Assembly: GCA_013816245.1 (NCBI GenBank)
Contig: JACDEU010000009.1
Location: 1 to 64,000 of the forward strand
DNA: 64,000 bases
DNA from: Actinomycetota bacterium
Lineage (GTDB): Bacteria > Actinomycetota > Thermoleophilia > Gaiellales > Gaiellaceae
Direction of reading: 5' to 3'
Below the pieces are notes generated by a model, which saw only the letters and a program-made list of their open reading frames with translations, did no database searches and had not been told where the DNA came from. Made by a program: the position numbers and the translations under genes. Numbering within the stretch: position 1 is the stretch's first letter; each line of letters begins with the position of its first letter. Below are positions 17,880 through 27,380 of the stretch, in pieces.

Positions 17880-19061
17880 TCAGCCGACGCCGGCGAGGAG
17901 AAACGCGCGCTGCTCCTTGAGCATCTCCCGCGCGATCACCAGCCGCTGGATCTGATTCGTCCCTTCGTAGATCTGCGTGATCTTGGCGTCACGCATCATC
18001 CGCTCGAGCGGATACTCGGAGATGTACCCGTACCCGCCGAGCACCTGCACCGCATCAGTCGTGACCTCCATCGCGACATCGGTGCAGTACAGCTTCGTCA
18101 TAGCCGACAGCTTCGTCAGCTCCGACCCGTCGATGCCCTCGTCGACCGCCGCGCCGAACTTGTACAGAAGCCCTCGCGCCGCCTCGCACTTCGTCTCCAT
18201 GTCCGCAAGCATCGCCGCCACGAGCTGGTGCTGCCCGATCGGCTGGCCCATCGTCTCCCGCGTCTTCGCATACTCGAGCGCATAGTCCGTCGCACCCTGT
18301 GCGAGACCCAGCCCCTGCGCCGCGACACCCGGCCGCGACCGATCGAGGATGCGCATCGCGATCTTGAATCCCTCGCCCTCCCCGCCGAGCAGGTTCCCGG
18401 CCGGTACGTGCGCCTCCTCGAACACGAGCTCGCCCGTCGTCGAGCCCTTGATCCCCATCTTCGGCTCGACGCGCGCGACCTCGAACCCCGGCGTGTCCGC
18501 CTCGACGACGAACGCCGAGATGCCGGAATGGCCCGCTTCCGGATCCGTCTTCGCGAACACCGTGTACAGCTGCGCGACGCCCGCGTTCGTGATGAAACGC
18601 TTCGACCCATTCAAGACGTACTCGTCTCCTTCGCGCCGCGCCGACGAGCGCATCGCCGCGGAATCCGAGCCCGACCCGGACTCCGTGAGCGCGTACGCAC
18701 AAAGCCACTCTCCAGACGCTAGCCGCGGCAGGTACCGCCCCTTCTGCTCCTCGTTCCCCGCCAGCTTGAGCCCGAGCGACCCGAGCTCCTGCACGGCCAG
18801 GATCAGCCCGCTCGTCGCGCAGACCTTCGAGATCTCCTCGATCGCGACGAGTGACAAGAGCGTCCCGGTGCCGAGACCGCCGTGCTCCTCGTCGAAAAAG
18901 AGCCCGAAGATGTCGTTCTCCCTGAAGAGCTCGACGACATCCCAGGGAAACTCGTGGCTCTCGTCGATCGCCGCCGCCCTCGGCGCAATCCGCTCACGCG
19001 CAAGCTGGCGAACGAGATCTCGGATCTCGCGCTGCTCGCCGGTCAGCGGCTCGTACGCCAC
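17880..19061 (-). CDS. Acyl-CoA dehydrogenase
   Basis: The 393-residue flavoprotein catalyses the first, alpha-beta desaturating step of fatty- or branched-acyl-CoA oxidation. Typical signatures are LCAYALTESGSGSDSA (flavin contact), NGSKRFITNAG and QVLGGYGYISEYPLERMMRDAK. The catalytic glutamate is in ITQIYEGTNQIQ (short-chain/isovaleryl position class). GTG 19061 is supported by a TACACT box 7 bases upstream; upstream in-frame sequence does not look coding. No partner electron-transfer flavoprotein or enoyl-CoA hydratase lies nearby, so the substrate is open. Confidence 0.93.
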   Translation of the reverse strand: MAYEPLTGEQREIRDLVRQLARERIAPRAAAIDESHEFPWDVVELFRENDIFGLFFDEEHGGLGTGTLLSLVAIEEISKVCATSGLILAVQELGSLGLKLAGNEEQKGRYLPRLASGEWLCAYALTESGSGSDSAAMRSSARREGDEYVLNGSKRFITNAGVAQLYTVFAKTDPEAGHSGISAFVVEADTPGFEVARVEPKMGIKGSTTGELVFEEAHVPAGNLLGGEGEGFKIAMRILDRSRPGVAAQGLGLAQGATDYALEYAKTRETMGQPIGQHQLVAAMLADMETKCEAARGLLYKFGAAVDEGIDGSELTKLSAMTKLYCTDVAMEVTTDAVQVLGGYGYISEYPLERMMRDAKITQIYEGTNQIQRLVIAREMLKEQRAFLLAGVG

Positions 19062-19068
19062 GCCGGCA

Positions 19069-19074
19069 AGTGTA
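19069..19074 (-). promoter_or_regulatory. Putative -10 box of acyl-CoA dehydrogenase
   Basis: TACACT on the minus strand ends 7 bases before GTG 19061. It lies just after the stop codon of the small reading frame at 19082-19156. Confidence 0.35.
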
Positions 19075-19081
19075 TTTGCGG

Positions 19082-19156
19082 CTAGTCGCTGGTCGGCCAG
19101 AAGCTCGCAACGGCGAGCATGACGACCAGGATGAGCAGGATCGCGACGGTGTCCAT
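19082..19156 (-). CDS. Possible 24-residue membrane microprotein
   Basis: ATG 19156, preceded by AGAGGG, opens a 24-codon frame encoding one hydrophobic helix (DTVAILLILVVMLAVASFW) and a TSD tail, then TAG. Codon third positions are mostly G/C. It precedes the acyl-CoA dehydrogenase on the same strand. It could be a real single-pass peptide or chance; there is no homology information. Confidence 0.35.
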   Translation of the reverse strand: MDTVAILLILVVMLAVASFWPTSD

Positions 19157-19200
19157 GACCCTCTAAACGGCCGGCCGGCGGATCGGGTTTCGCAACCCTG

Positions 19201-20763
19201 GTGGCGTCTACAGTCCCCCGGGTGATCCTGGAGAACGGCGTCGTCCGAACGATGGAGCCGACGCTCCCGCTGGCCCGCGCCCTGGCGATCGCGGGCGACC
19301 GCATAGCCGGCGGGATCGGCACCCACGAGACCGCCCTCGCGAGCCCCGACCGGGTCGACCTCGGCGGCCGGTGCGTCCTACCCGGCTTCAGCGACTCCCA
19401 CGTGCACTTCCCGACCTGGGCCCTCGCCCAGCGGCAGATCCGCCTCGAGGACACGGCCTCGCTCGACGAGGCGCTCCAGCGAGTCGCCCTGGCAGCCGAG
19501 CACGCCGAACCCGGCCGCTGGATCCGTGGCCTGGGCTGGCGTGCCGGCGACTGGTCACCGCCGACCGAGCCGACGAAAGAGGCACTCGACCGGGTCACCG
19601 GCGACACGCCCGCGGCGCTCATGGCGCGCGACTACCACTCCCTCTGGCTCAACTCGGCAGCCCTCGCCCACGCGAACGGCGATCTCGAGATCGAAGGCGG
19701 CGTGGTCGAGCGCGACGAACGCGGCGAGCCGACGGGGGTGCTGCGCGAGGAGTGCGCCTGGCACTTCCGCGACACCTACGTGCGCCCCACCGAAGACGAG
19801 ATGGTCGAGGCCTCCCGCGAAGGGATCCGCATCGCGATCGCGCGCGGCGTCACCTCGGTGCACGACAAGGACGGGTGGCTCGGCGCGCTCGGCGTGTGGC
19901 AGCGCCTGCGGGCCGATGGCTCGCTGCACCTACGGATCTGGCAGTCGATTCCCGCCGAACAGGTGAACGACCTCGAAGCGCTGCACGTCTCGAGCGGCTT
20001 CGGCGACAACCTGATTCGCATCGGCTACCTGAAGACGTTCATGGACGGAACGCTCGGCTCGCAGACCGCGCGGATGCTCGACGGCACCGGCGTGCAGATC
20101 ACGAGCAAGGAACAGCTGGTGGAGATCATCCGCCGCGGCGGCGCCGCCGGCCTTCCGGTCGCCGTTCACGCGATCGGCGACCTCGCGAACCGGGAGGCCC
20201 TCGACGCCTTCGAAGAAACACGCGCCGCCTGGCAACCGCTCGGACTCCGCCACCGCATCGAGCACGCACAGCTGCTCGCACCTGAAGACGTGCCCCGCTT
20301 CGCCGAACTGGGGATCACCGCCTCGGTCCAGTTCAGCCATGCCCCGTCTGATCGCGACCTGGCCGACCGCTTCTGGGGCGCCAAAACAGGCGGCGGCTAC
20401 GCCTACCGCTCGCTCTGGGACTCCGGCGCTCTGCTCGTGAACGGCTCCGACGCCCCGATCGAGGAGCTCGACCCCTGGGCCGGCGTCTGTGCGGGCGTCC
20501 TGCGCACGATCGACGGCCGCGAGCCGTGGCACCCCGAGCAGCGGCTCACACTCGAGGAAGCGCTCCGGGCGACGACCGTCAATCCCGCCTGGCTCGCGCG
20601 CGACGAGCATCGCCGGGGCAAGCTCCTGCCCGGCTACCTCGCCGACCTCGTCGTACTCGACCGCGACCCGCTCGACCTGCCTCCGGAAGCGTTGCCCGAA
20701 GTCCGCGTCGTCGCGACGATGCTCGGCGGCCGCTGGGTGCACAACCCGCCGCCTTGGGATTGA
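19201..20763 (+). CDS. Amidohydrolase family 3 (YtcJ-like)
   Basis: The 520-residue metal-dependent hydrolase opens with the small beta-sandwich (ILENGVVRTMEP), then strand 1 with the HxH metal ligands, GFSDSHVHFPTW. Later come HDKDGWLG, AVHAIGDLANREALD and RHRIEHAQLL. NGSDAPIEELDPW carries the final aspartate ligand. This is the YtcJ/amidohydrolase_3 layout (LAF3-type, N-substituted formamide deformylase-like). GTG 19201 is used; GTG 19222 is an alternative. It precedes an amino-acid permease and a formamidase on the same strand, hinting at amide or formamide catabolism (inference). Confidence 0.88.
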   Translation: MASTVPRVILENGVVRTMEPTLPLARALAIAGDRIAGGIGTHETALASPDRVDLGGRCVLPGFSDSHVHFPTWALAQRQIRLEDTASLDEALQRVALAAEHAEPGRWIRGLGWRAGDWSPPTEPTKEALDRVTGDTPAALMARDYHSLWLNSAALAHANGDLEIEGGVVERDERGEPTGVLREECAWHFRDTYVRPTEDEMVEASREGIRIAIARGVTSVHDKDGWLGALGVWQRLRADGSLHLRIWQSIPAEQVNDLEALHVSSGFGDNLIRIGYLKTFMDGTLGSQTARMLDGTGVQITSKEQLVEIIRRGGAAGLPVAVHAIGDLANREALDAFEETRAAWQPLGLRHRIEHAQLLAPEDVPRFAELGITASVQFSHAPSDRDLADRFWGAKTGGGYAYRSLWDSGALLVNGSDAPIEELDPWAGVCAGVLRTIDGREPWHPEQRLTLEEALRATTVNPAWLARDEHRRGKLLPGYLADLVVLDRDPLDLPPEALPEVRVVATMLGGRWVHNPPPWD

Positions 20764-20786
20764 CAACGCGCGCCGCGATGTAAGAC
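20760..20786 (+). promoter_or_regulatory. Candidate promoter for the permease/amidase operon
   Basis: A perfect TTGACA (20760-20765) overlaps the amidohydrolase stop codon. TAAGAC follows after a short 15-base spacer. A leader of about 30 bases then carries AGGAGGG before ATG 20825. The -35 is good and the -10 is weak. Confidence 0.35.
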
Positions 20787-20824
20787 GATCGCACTGGGTA
20801 CTTCGAACGTAGGAGGGCGTTCTC

Positions 20825-22291
20825 ATGGAAGCTGGCTCGGTTTCCGGATCCTTCGATCGCTTGCGGCTGCACTCGATTGGCCTGCCACAAGTGCTCTTCC
20901 AGTCGATCACGCACATGGCCCCTGCGGCCGCCGTTGCGTACTCGATCTACATTTCGGTGCCATTCTCGCGGCAAGCGCTCGCGCTCTCCGTCTTGCTGGC
21001 GCTCATCGCATGCCTCTGCGCGGCGACCGCGATCGGACAACTCGCGAAGCTCGAACCTTCGGCAGGCGGGCTCTACGCCTACGCCGCCCGCTCGCTCGGC
21101 CCGTGGGCCGGCTTCAACGTCGCGTGGCTCTTCATCCTCTTCGAGCCGCTCGTCGCCCCCTTCCTCTACCTGGAGTTCGGCTGGGCGATGCGCGAGGTCA
21201 TGTCGAGCGAGGCCGGCTGGCACTGGTCCGGCCAGTGGGTCCTCTGGGTGTTCGTGATGGCCGCGATCGTCTTCCTGCTCACCTACCGTGACATCCGGAT
21301 CTCGACGACGGCGGGCGTCATCCTCGGTGCGTTCGAGATCCTGATCTTCGGAGCGCTCGCCGTCTGGATGCTCATCTCGAACGCCGGCGACCTCAACCTG
21401 CAGCCGTTCAACCCGGATCACGCGGTCGGCGGCTGGAACGGTGTCTTCCGCGGCATGGTCTTCGCGATCCTCGCGTTCATCGGCTTCGAAGCCGCGGCCC
21501 CGTTAGGTGAGGAGGCCAAGCACCCGCGCCACACGATTCCAAGCGCCGTCATCGGGTCGGCCGTCGCGATCGGCCTGTTCTACATTCTCTGCGCGTACGC
21601 GTGGGTCTTCGGCGCCGGCTTCAACGGCTTCGTCGATCAGGCGACCGGTGCAGATCCATGGCGCGCGCTCGGCAAGACCTTCTGGGCAGGCGCATGGGTG
21701 CTCGTGTTCCTCGCGATCTGCAATTCGATTGCCGCGAACTCGAACGCTGCGGTCAACGCCGCAACGCGGGTTTTCTACGCACTCGCGCGCAACCGACTCG
21801 CGCCACGACAACTCGGACGCACGCATCCCGAGTACAAGACGCCGTACGTCGCAATCATCTGGATGACCGTCTTTGCCGTCGTCCTGTCACTGCTTCTCGG
21901 CTGGAAATGGGGCCCCCTCGTCGGCTTCGCCCTGATCGCGACCCTGGCGGTGATCGTGGTCGTCGTGGTCTACATATTGATCTGCATCGGGTGCATCTGG
22001 CACTACTGGACGAAGCGTCGCGCGGAGTTCAACTGGTTCATCCACGGCATCGTTCCGGCAACCGGAGCGATTCTCTTCTTCTTCCCGCTCTACTACGAGT
22101 ACGTGAAGTTCCCGCCGACGTACCCGATCAAGTACGCGAACTGGGTTGCGCTCGGCTGGGTCGCAGCCGGGATTTTGCTGACCTTCTACCTCTACGCCCG
22201 CTACCCGGACCGGCTGCGTGACATGGAGCGCGTCTATGTCGAGGACGAGACACTGGCGGGGGAGACAGCTCCCGCAGGCGCGCCGGCGTAA
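20825..22291 (+). CDS. APC-family amino acid permease
   Basis: The 488-residue polytopic membrane protein has about twelve hydrophobic segments. It carries APC-superfamily features: helix 1 MAPAAAVAYSIYISVPF, the EPSAGGLYAYAARSLG motif of helix 2, and FAILAFIGFEAAAPLGEEAKHPRHTIPSA in the helix 6 region. AGGAGGG eight bases before ATG 20825 is one of the strongest ribosome sites in the window. Its stop overlaps the formamidase ATG by one base (TAATG), so the two are translationally coupled. It probably imports an amine, amide or amino acid that the partner hydrolase uses; substrate inferred only. Confidence 0.92.
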   Translation: MEAGSVSGSFDRLRLHSIGLPQVLFQSITHMAPAAAVAYSIYISVPFSRQALALSVLLALIACLCAATAIGQLAKLEPSAGGLYAYAARSLGPWAGFNVAWLFILFEPLVAPFLYLEFGWAMREVMSSEAGWHWSGQWVLWVFVMAAIVFLLTYRDIRISTTAGVILGAFEILIFGALAVWMLISNAGDLNLQPFNPDHAVGGWNGVFRGMVFAILAFIGFEAAAPLGEEAKHPRHTIPSAVIGSAVAIGLFYILCAYAWVFGAGFNGFVDQATGADPWRALGKTFWAGAWVLVFLAICNSIAANSNAAVNAATRVFYALARNRLAPRQLGRTHPEYKTPYVAIIWMTVFAVVLSLLLGWKWGPLVGFALIATLAVIVVVVVYILICIGCIWHYWTKRRAEFNWFIHGIVPATGAILFFFPLYYEYVKFPPTYPIKYANWVALGWVAAGILLTFYLYARYPDRLRDMERVYVEDETLAGETAPAGAPA

Positions 22292-23214
22292 TGGCCGTTG
22301 CGGTCGACCACAGGATCGGCCGCGACGAGATCATCTGGGCGTTCGGGCCCGACCTCGAGCCTCGGCTCGAGGTCGAGCCCGGCGAGACGGTCACGTTCGA
22401 GACGAACGACTGCTTCACCGGACAGATCACGAGCGAGGACGACCTCGTCACCGAGATCGACTTCGACCAGGTCAACAGCGCGACCGGCCCGGTCGCAGTC
22501 AAAGGCGCGGAGCCAGGCGACTCGCTCGTCGCCGAGATCCTCGACGTGCGGCCGGTCGAAGTCGGCTTCGCATGCCTGATCCCCGGGTTCGGCCAGCTGA
22601 TCGATCAGGTGCAATCGCCCGTCACTCGCCTGTTCCGCGTTCGAGACGGCTGGATCGAGATGAACGACCGGGTGCGCTTTCCCGCGAGGCCAATGGTCGG
22701 TGTCGTCGGCGTCGCAACCGACGGCGAGACGCTCACGAACGGGCTCGCCGGCCGGCACGGCGGCAATCTCGACGACCACCTGCACGGGAAGGGTGCGCGC
22801 ATGTACTTCCCTGTGCGCCAACCCGGCGGAATGTTCGCCGTCGGCGACATGCACGCGTCGATGGGCGACGGCGAGATCTGCTTCACAGGTGTCGAGATCG
22901 CCGGCGAGATCGACATCCGCTTCGACCTCGTCAAAGGCAAGCAGGGAACCTGGCCGGTGACGGAGCTGCCGGACCGCTGGCTACCCCACGCCACCGCCGA
23001 CGACTACGCCGAGGCGCTCCAGCTCTGCTCCGAGGAAGCCGCGAAGCTGCTCGTCGACGAGTGGGGCTTCACCGTCGAGGACGCGTTCATCTTCCTCTCG
23101 GTGGCCTGCGACGCCGGCGTGGCGCAGGCCTGCAAGCCGGCTCCCGGCTTCGGAACGATCGCACGCTTCTCGATCCCGAAGATCGAGGCCACTCCGGGGC
23201 CTTTCCGGAGCTGA
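22291..23214 (+). CDS. Acetamidase/formamidase family protein
   Basis: The 307-residue FmdA/AmdA-fold hydrolase releases ammonia from short amides. Visible family blocks are the N-terminal beta domain (GETVTFETNDCFTGQI), LVAEILDVRPVEVG, RHGGNLDDHLHGKGARMYFP (probable metal/substrate residues) and MFAVGDMHASMGDGEI. Late blocks such as EDAFIFLSVACDAGVAQ are also present. Coupling to the upstream permease and the downstream HxlR regulator suggests an amide-utilisation unit. It is somewhat shorter than the classical 400-residue FmdA but like the common 300-residue form. Confidence 0.9.
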   Translation: MAVAVDHRIGRDEIIWAFGPDLEPRLEVEPGETVTFETNDCFTGQITSEDDLVTEIDFDQVNSATGPVAVKGAEPGDSLVAEILDVRPVEVGFACLIPGFGQLIDQVQSPVTRLFRVRDGWIEMNDRVRFPARPMVGVVGVATDGETLTNGLAGRHGGNLDDHLHGKGARMYFPVRQPGGMFAVGDMHASMGDGEICFTGVEIAGEIDIRFDLVKGKQGTWPVTELPDRWLPHATADDYAEALQLCSEEAAKLLVDEWGFTVEDAFIFLSVACDAGVAQACKPAPGFGTIARFSIPKIEATPGPFRS

Positions 23215-23215
23215 C

Positions 23216-23221
23216 TACAAT
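23216..23221 (+). promoter_or_regulatory. Putative -10 box before the HxlR regulator
   Basis: TACAAT, the best -10 match in this region, lies 10 bases before ATG 23232 (7 before an in-frame GTG at 23229). No Shine-Dalgarno sequence is present, which suggests independent, leaderless expression of the regulator. Confidence 0.4.
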
Positions 23222-23231
23222 TCCTGAAGTG

Positions 23232-23561
23232 ATGCGCACCATGAACCCCGTACACGAGTCCACGTCGTGCGCGGTTGCGGCCTGCGCGGCGATCATCGGC
23301 GCCAAGTGGACTGCCCTCCTCGTCCATGACCTTTCCGAGGGGCCGCGCCGCTTCTCCCAGCTCGAGCATTCGTGCGCCGGCATCAGCCCGCGAACGCTCT
23401 CCGAGCGTCTACGCGCGCTCGAGGACGAAGGGCTCGTGCATCGCGAGAGCTACGCCGAGTCGCCGCCGCGCGTCGAATACGAGCTCACTGACAAGGGGAC
23501 CGCGCTGCTGCCGATCATCGAGGAGATGCGGCGGTTCGGTCACTCGTACTTGACCGACTAG
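23232..23561 (+). CDS. HxlR-family winged-helix transcriptional regulator
   Basis: The 109-residue single-domain repressor/activator has family motifs CAVAACAAIIGAKWTALLVHDL, the recognition helix SPRTLSERLRALEDEGLV and the wing YELTDKGTALLPII. A cysteine in CAVAAC near the N-terminus is at the position used for redox or electrophile sensing by some HxlR proteins. It follows the permease/formamidase pair and may control it (inference). The 3' end overlaps the convergent pepT by 47 bases. Confidence 0.88.
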   Translation: MRTMNPVHESTSCAVAACAAIIGAKWTALLVHDLSEGPRRFSQLEHSCAGISPRTLSERLRALEDEGLVHRESYAESPPRVEYELTDKGTALLPIIEEMRRFGHSYLTD

Positions 23562-24810
23562 CCCAGTCGGGCTCCGCCCAAAGCTTCGCGAGCTCCACGA
23601 TCGTCGCCGCGGAAGAGGCCATGTCCTGGACCGAGGCCCACTCGAGCACGGAGTGGAACTGGTGCGCTCCTGTGTAGATGTTCGGGGTGAGTAGCCCGCG
23701 CGCGCTGAGCATCGCGCCGTCGGTGCCCCCGCGGATCGGCTCGCTCCACGGCTCGAACCCCGTCCTGCGAGCGGCCTCGTACGCCGCCTCGGTCACGGCG
23801 GGGTCTGCGTCGAGGAACTCCTTCATGTTGCGGTAGCTCTCCTCGACTGTCACGGTCAACGTTGCGCGCGGCTCCTCCGCTCCGACCTCGTCCGCGAGTG
23901 AGCGTAGGAGCTGCTCGTGCTCGGCCAGCTTCTGTGCGTCGAAGTCGCGGGCGATGAAACGGAGCTCCGCCTCTGCGGTCGTGCCGGAGATTCTCGTCGG
24001 GTGAACAAAACCTTCGCGACCCTCGGTCGTCTCCGGCGAGCGGTCGTCACGTGGCAGCCGCTCGACGATGTGCGCGGCAAGCTTGATCGCGTTCACCATC
24101 TTGTCCTTCGACGTCCCTGGATGCACGCTGTGCCCCTCGATGCGAATCCGCACCTCCGAAGCTGAAAACGTCTCGTCGTCGATCCGCCCGATCTCGGAGC
24201 CGTCGAGCGTGTACGCGAAGTCCGCGCCAAATCTCTCGATGTCGAAGTGGTCGACTCCCCGGCCGACCTCCTCGTCGACGGTGAAGCAAACACGGATCGG
24301 TGCATGGTCGATGTCGGGATGCGCTGCGAGGTATGCGACCGCGCCCATGATCTCTGCGACGCCGGCCTTGTCGTCTGCGCCGAGCAGCGTCGTGCCGTCC
24401 GTCGTGACGATGTCGTGCCCTTTGCGCTCGGCGAGAATCGGGTTCTCGCTTGCGCGCAGGACCTTCCGCGTGTCACCAGGGAGGACGATGTCGCCGCCGT
24501 CGTAGTCGCGGATGACCTGCGGCTTGACGTTCGTGCCCGACTCGTCGGAGCTCGTGTCCATGTGCGCGATCAGACCGACCGTCGGTCCACCCGACCCGGG
24601 CAACGTCGCGAAGACGTAGCCGTGCTCGGTCAGCTCGACGTCCTCGAGCCCGATCTCGCGCAGCTCGTCGGCGAGCATCTTGCCGAGGTCGAGCTGCTTC
24701 GTCGTGCTCGGGTACGTCTCCGAGTCGTCGTCCGACTGCGTGTCGACCTGGACGTAGCGCAGAAACCGTTGGAGCACATCGTCTGCGAGCTCGGCCGCGA
24801 TCGGCGTCAC
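23515..24810 (-). CDS. pepT: Peptidase T (tripeptide aminopeptidase)
   Basis: The 431-residue M20B zinc aminopeptidase removes N-terminal residues from tripeptides. Zinc and catalytic motifs are GLIAHMDTS, TLLGADDKAGVAEIMGA and CFTVDEEVGRG. The terminal zinc histidine is in IYTGAHQFHSVLEWA, and the dimerisation/lid domain carries RIEGHSVHPGTSKDKM. GTG 24810 lies 10 bases after the stop of the upstream M20 peptidase; further upstream frame is shadow. The C-terminal 15 residues are Ser/Arg-rich and overlap HxlR, so they may be a late extension. Confidence 0.92.
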   Translation of the reverse strand: MTPIAAELADDVLQRFLRYVQVDTQSDDDSETYPSTTKQLDLGKMLADELREIGLEDVELTEHGYVFATLPGSGGPTVGLIAHMDTSSDESGTNVKPQVIRDYDGGDIVLPGDTRKVLRASENPILAERKGHDIVTTDGTTLLGADDKAGVAEIMGAVAYLAAHPDIDHAPIRVCFTVDEEVGRGVDHFDIERFGADFAYTLDGSEIGRIDDETFSASEVRIRIEGHSVHPGTSKDKMVNAIKLAAHIVERLPRDDRSPETTEGREGFVHPTRISGTTAEAELRFIARDFDAQKLAEHEQLLRSLADEVGAEEPRATLTVTVEESYRNMKEFLDADPAVTEAAYEAARRTGFEPWSEPIRGGTDGAMLSARGLLTPNIYTGAHQFHSVLEWASVQDMASSAATIVELAKLWAEPDWASRSSTSDRTAASPR

Positions 24811-24820
24811 GTAGCGCGAA

Positions 24821-26221
24821 TCAGCCAAGTGCTGCGAGGCTCCGGTAGAGCTCGGATGCAGCGGCGACTGCGCGGTCGATGTCCTCGACGCGAAGGCGCT
24901 CGTTCGGCGAGTGGACGTTGCTCTCGCGAAGAGCGAAGCCAGTGCCGATCGTGGGAATTCCCTTCGCCGCCAACGCCGGGTAGATCGGAAGCGTGCCGCC
25001 GACCCGCACGAGCAGCGGCTTGACGCCGGTCGCCCTCTTGAACGCCTCCATGCCGAGCTGGATCGCGGGTGAGTCGGCGGAGAAGACGCCGGGCGCCGCG
25101 GAGTTCTCACGGATCAGCTCGACCTCGGCCGAGTCCGGCACCGCCCCGCGGATGAGCTTCTCGACCCCGGCGGCGATCGTCTCCGGATCCTGCCCGGGCG
25201 CGAGCCGGATGGTGAAGCGCGCCTCGGCCGCGACGATCAGTGTCGTATTGACGAACTCGGGCTTCCCACCACGAATGCCGTTGACGTCAAGCGAGGGCTC
25301 GGCCCAGGTGCGGTCGTAGAAATCTTCTGCAGCCTTGCCGTCGAGCGGCGTCGCGCCCGCCTCGTCGAGGATCTCCCAACCGTTGGGCAGGCTCTTGAGG
25401 CTGTCGACTTCGAGCTGGCTAAGCGCCGTGCGCCCTATCCGCAACTGGTCGGGCAGCAGACCGTCCCGCGCCGTCACGGCGGACAGTCCCTGCATCAGCA
25501 CGTGGATCGCGTTGAGCGCCGCTCCGCCGTAGTAGCCGGAGTGCATGTCGCGCTCTCCGGTCTTGACCTTCAGGTGGAACGCGACGAGGCCACGAGTCGC
25601 GAGCCCGAACTCGGGCTGCTCGGCGCGCGTCATTCCGCCGTCGAAGATGATGCAGACGTCGGCGCCGCGCTCGTCCGCCTCGAGGAAGTCCACCACGGAA
25701 TGACCGCCGATCTCCTCTTCGCCGTCGGACACGACCCTGATGTTCACGGGAAGCGCGTTCTGCTCACGGAGCAGCTGAGCCGCCTTCAGGAGCGTGAAGA
25801 GCTGTCCCTTGTCGTCGGCGATGCCACGCGCGTAGTACCAGCCGTCGCGCTCGGCGAGCTCGAACGGCGGCGACTCCCAGAGCTCGAGCGGCGCCGGCGG
25901 CTGCACGTCGAAGTGTCCGTAGATCATCACCGTCGGAGCCTTGGCCCCGTTCGCATTCGCGGGGATGTCCCCGATGACGAGATCGCGCTCGCCCATGCGC
26001 ACAAGCTCGGCTTCGCCGCCTGCTCTCTTCACGAAGTCGCGCACCCACTCGGCGGCTCGACGCACGTCGTCTTGATGCGCCGGGTCGGCGCTCACGCTTG
26101 GGATCGCGATGAATTCGCGCAACTCGTCGACCCAGGTCTGCTCCACGGGCGGCGAGTCTACGTGAACCGAGATTTGACTAGTCCCTGAGAGCGATGATCG
26201 TGGAGCCGCTTCGCTCACCAT
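24821..26221 (-). CDS. M20/M25/M40 family metallo-dipeptidase
   Basis: The zinc peptidase of about 466 residues has motifs MIYGHFDVQPP, the bridging aspartate in ARGIADDKGQLF, and SDGEEEIGG for the glutamates. IIFDGGMTR, HSGYYGGAALNAIH of the dimerisation domain and a C-terminal NVHSPNERLRVED histidine follow. This is the dipeptidase/CNDP-like branch. The first ATG (26221) gives a 25-residue polar leader; GTG 26146 would start directly at the family N-terminus and may be the true start. It forms a two-gene peptide-degradation operon with pepT. Confidence 0.9.
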   Translation of the reverse strand: MVSEAAPRSSLSGTSQISVHVDSPPVEQTWVDELREFIAIPSVSADPAHQDDVRRAAEWVRDFVKRAGGEAELVRMGERDLVIGDIPANANGAKAPTVMIYGHFDVQPPAPLELWESPPFELAERDGWYYARGIADDKGQLFTLLKAAQLLREQNALPVNIRVVSDGEEEIGGHSVVDFLEADERGADVCIIFDGGMTRAEQPEFGLATRGLVAFHLKVKTGERDMHSGYYGGAALNAIHVLMQGLSAVTARDGLLPDQLRIGRTALSQLEVDSLKSLPNGWEILDEAGATPLDGKAAEDFYDRTWAEPSLDVNGIRGGKPEFVNTTLIVAAEARFTIRLAPGQDPETIAAGVEKLIRGAVPDSAEVELIRENSAAPGVFSADSPAIQLGMEAFKRATGVKPLLVRVGGTLPIYPALAAKGIPTIGTGFALRESNVHSPNERLRVEDIDRAVAAASELYRSLAALG

Positions 26222-26290
26222 GTGCCGCGAGCACAGGGGAGACTAGGACCGCGCCGAATTTCGGATCAGCCGCACTTTAGGCGCGTGGGT

Positions 26291-27367
26291 CTAGGCGACG
26301 TCGCGAAGCTTGACCGCTTCGGCGAGGGCGCGGAGCTTCTTCAGGCTCTGGTTCTCGATCTGCCGGATCCGCTCGCGCGTGACGTTGAACGTCCGGCCGA
26401 CCTCGTCCAGCGTCCGGGGATGCTGGCCGTCGAGCCCGTAACGGAGCTCGAGGACCTGGCGCTCCCGGCTCGAGAGCGTGCCGAGAATCTTGCCAAGAGT
26501 CTCCTTGCGCATCGTGATCTCCGCTTCCTCGTCCGGCAGCGGCATGTTCTCGTCGGTGATGAAGTGCCCGAACTCCGACTCGTCCTCGTCGCCGACCGGC
26601 TTCTCGAGCGACACCGGCGTCTGGGCGCTCCGGCGGATGTGCTCCACCTCGTCGCTCGTCAGGTCGAGGTCGCGGCCGATCTCGGCGGAGGTGGGCTCGC
26701 GACCCAGCTCGGCGCGGAGCTTCCGCTCGGAGCGGACGATCTTGTTCAGCTTCTCGACGACGTGGACCGGCATCCGGATCGTGCGGGCCTTGTCGGCGAG
26801 CGCACGGGCGACGGCCTGGCGGATCCACCAGGTCGCGTAGGTCGAGAACTTGAAGCCCTTGCGGTAGTCGAACTTCTCCGCGGCGCGGACGAGCCCGATC
26901 GTGCCCTCCTGGATCAGATCGAGGAAGGGCAGGCCCTGGTTGCGGTACTTCTTCGCGATCGAGACGACGAGGCGCAGGTTCGCCTCGACCATCTCCTGCT
27001 TCGCGCCGTGATCGCCGCGCTCGATCCGCTTCGCCAGCCCGACCTCCTGAGCAGCTGTGAGCAGGTCGACCTTGCCGATGTCCTTCAGGAAGAGCTGGAG
27101 CGAGTCGGTCGAGACTTCACGGGGCGCTTCGACCGGCCGTTCTTCCTCTGCCACCGCCGCGACGACCTCGATGTGCAGCTCCTCGAGTGCGTGATAAAAG
27201 TCGTCGATCTGGGTTGGCTCGAGATCGAGCTCGTCGAGAGCGACGGCGATCTCGTCGGCAGTGAGCTGTCCGTTCTCGCGCCCGGTTTCGAGCAGCGCTT
27301 TCGCATCTTCCGTCTCGAGTAGATCGACGACGGCCTTCGGTGCTACGGCTTCCTGGGTTGCGCTCAC
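26291..27367 (-). CDS. rpoD: RNA polymerase principal sigma factor (RpoD/SigA)
   Basis: The 358-residue group 1 sigma-70 factor directs housekeeping transcription. A region 1.1-like acidic helical segment occupies residues 1-85. Region 1.2/2 includes [23 protein letters not shown] and the -10 recognition block [16 protein letters not shown]. Region 3 ([16 protein letters not shown]) and region 4 with the -35 helix-turn-helix [20 protein letters not shown] follow. GTG 27367 has AGGGGGGAACG upstream. A weak CTAGGACC/GGTCCTAG inverted repeat brackets its leader. The sequence predicts standard TTGACA/TATAAT-like promoters. Confidence 0.97.
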   Translation of the reverse strand: MSATQEAVAPKAVVDLLETEDAKALLETGRENGQLTADEIAVALDELDLEPTQIDDFYHALEELHIEVVAAVAEEERPVEAPREVSTDSLQLFLKDIGKVDLLTAAQEVGLAKRIERGDHGAKQEMVEANLRLVVSIAKKYRNQGLPFLDLIQEGTIGLVRAAEKFDYRKGFKFSTYATWWIRQAVARALADKARTIRMPVHVVEKLNKIVRSERKLRAELGREPTSAEIGRDLDLTSDEVEHIRRSAQTPVSLEKPVGDEDESEFGHFITDENMPLPDEEAEITMRKETLGKILGTLSSRERQVLELRYGLDGQHPRTLDEVGRTFNVTRERIRQIENQSLKKLRALAEAVKLRDVA

Positions 27368-27380
27368 TCCGTTCCCCCCT

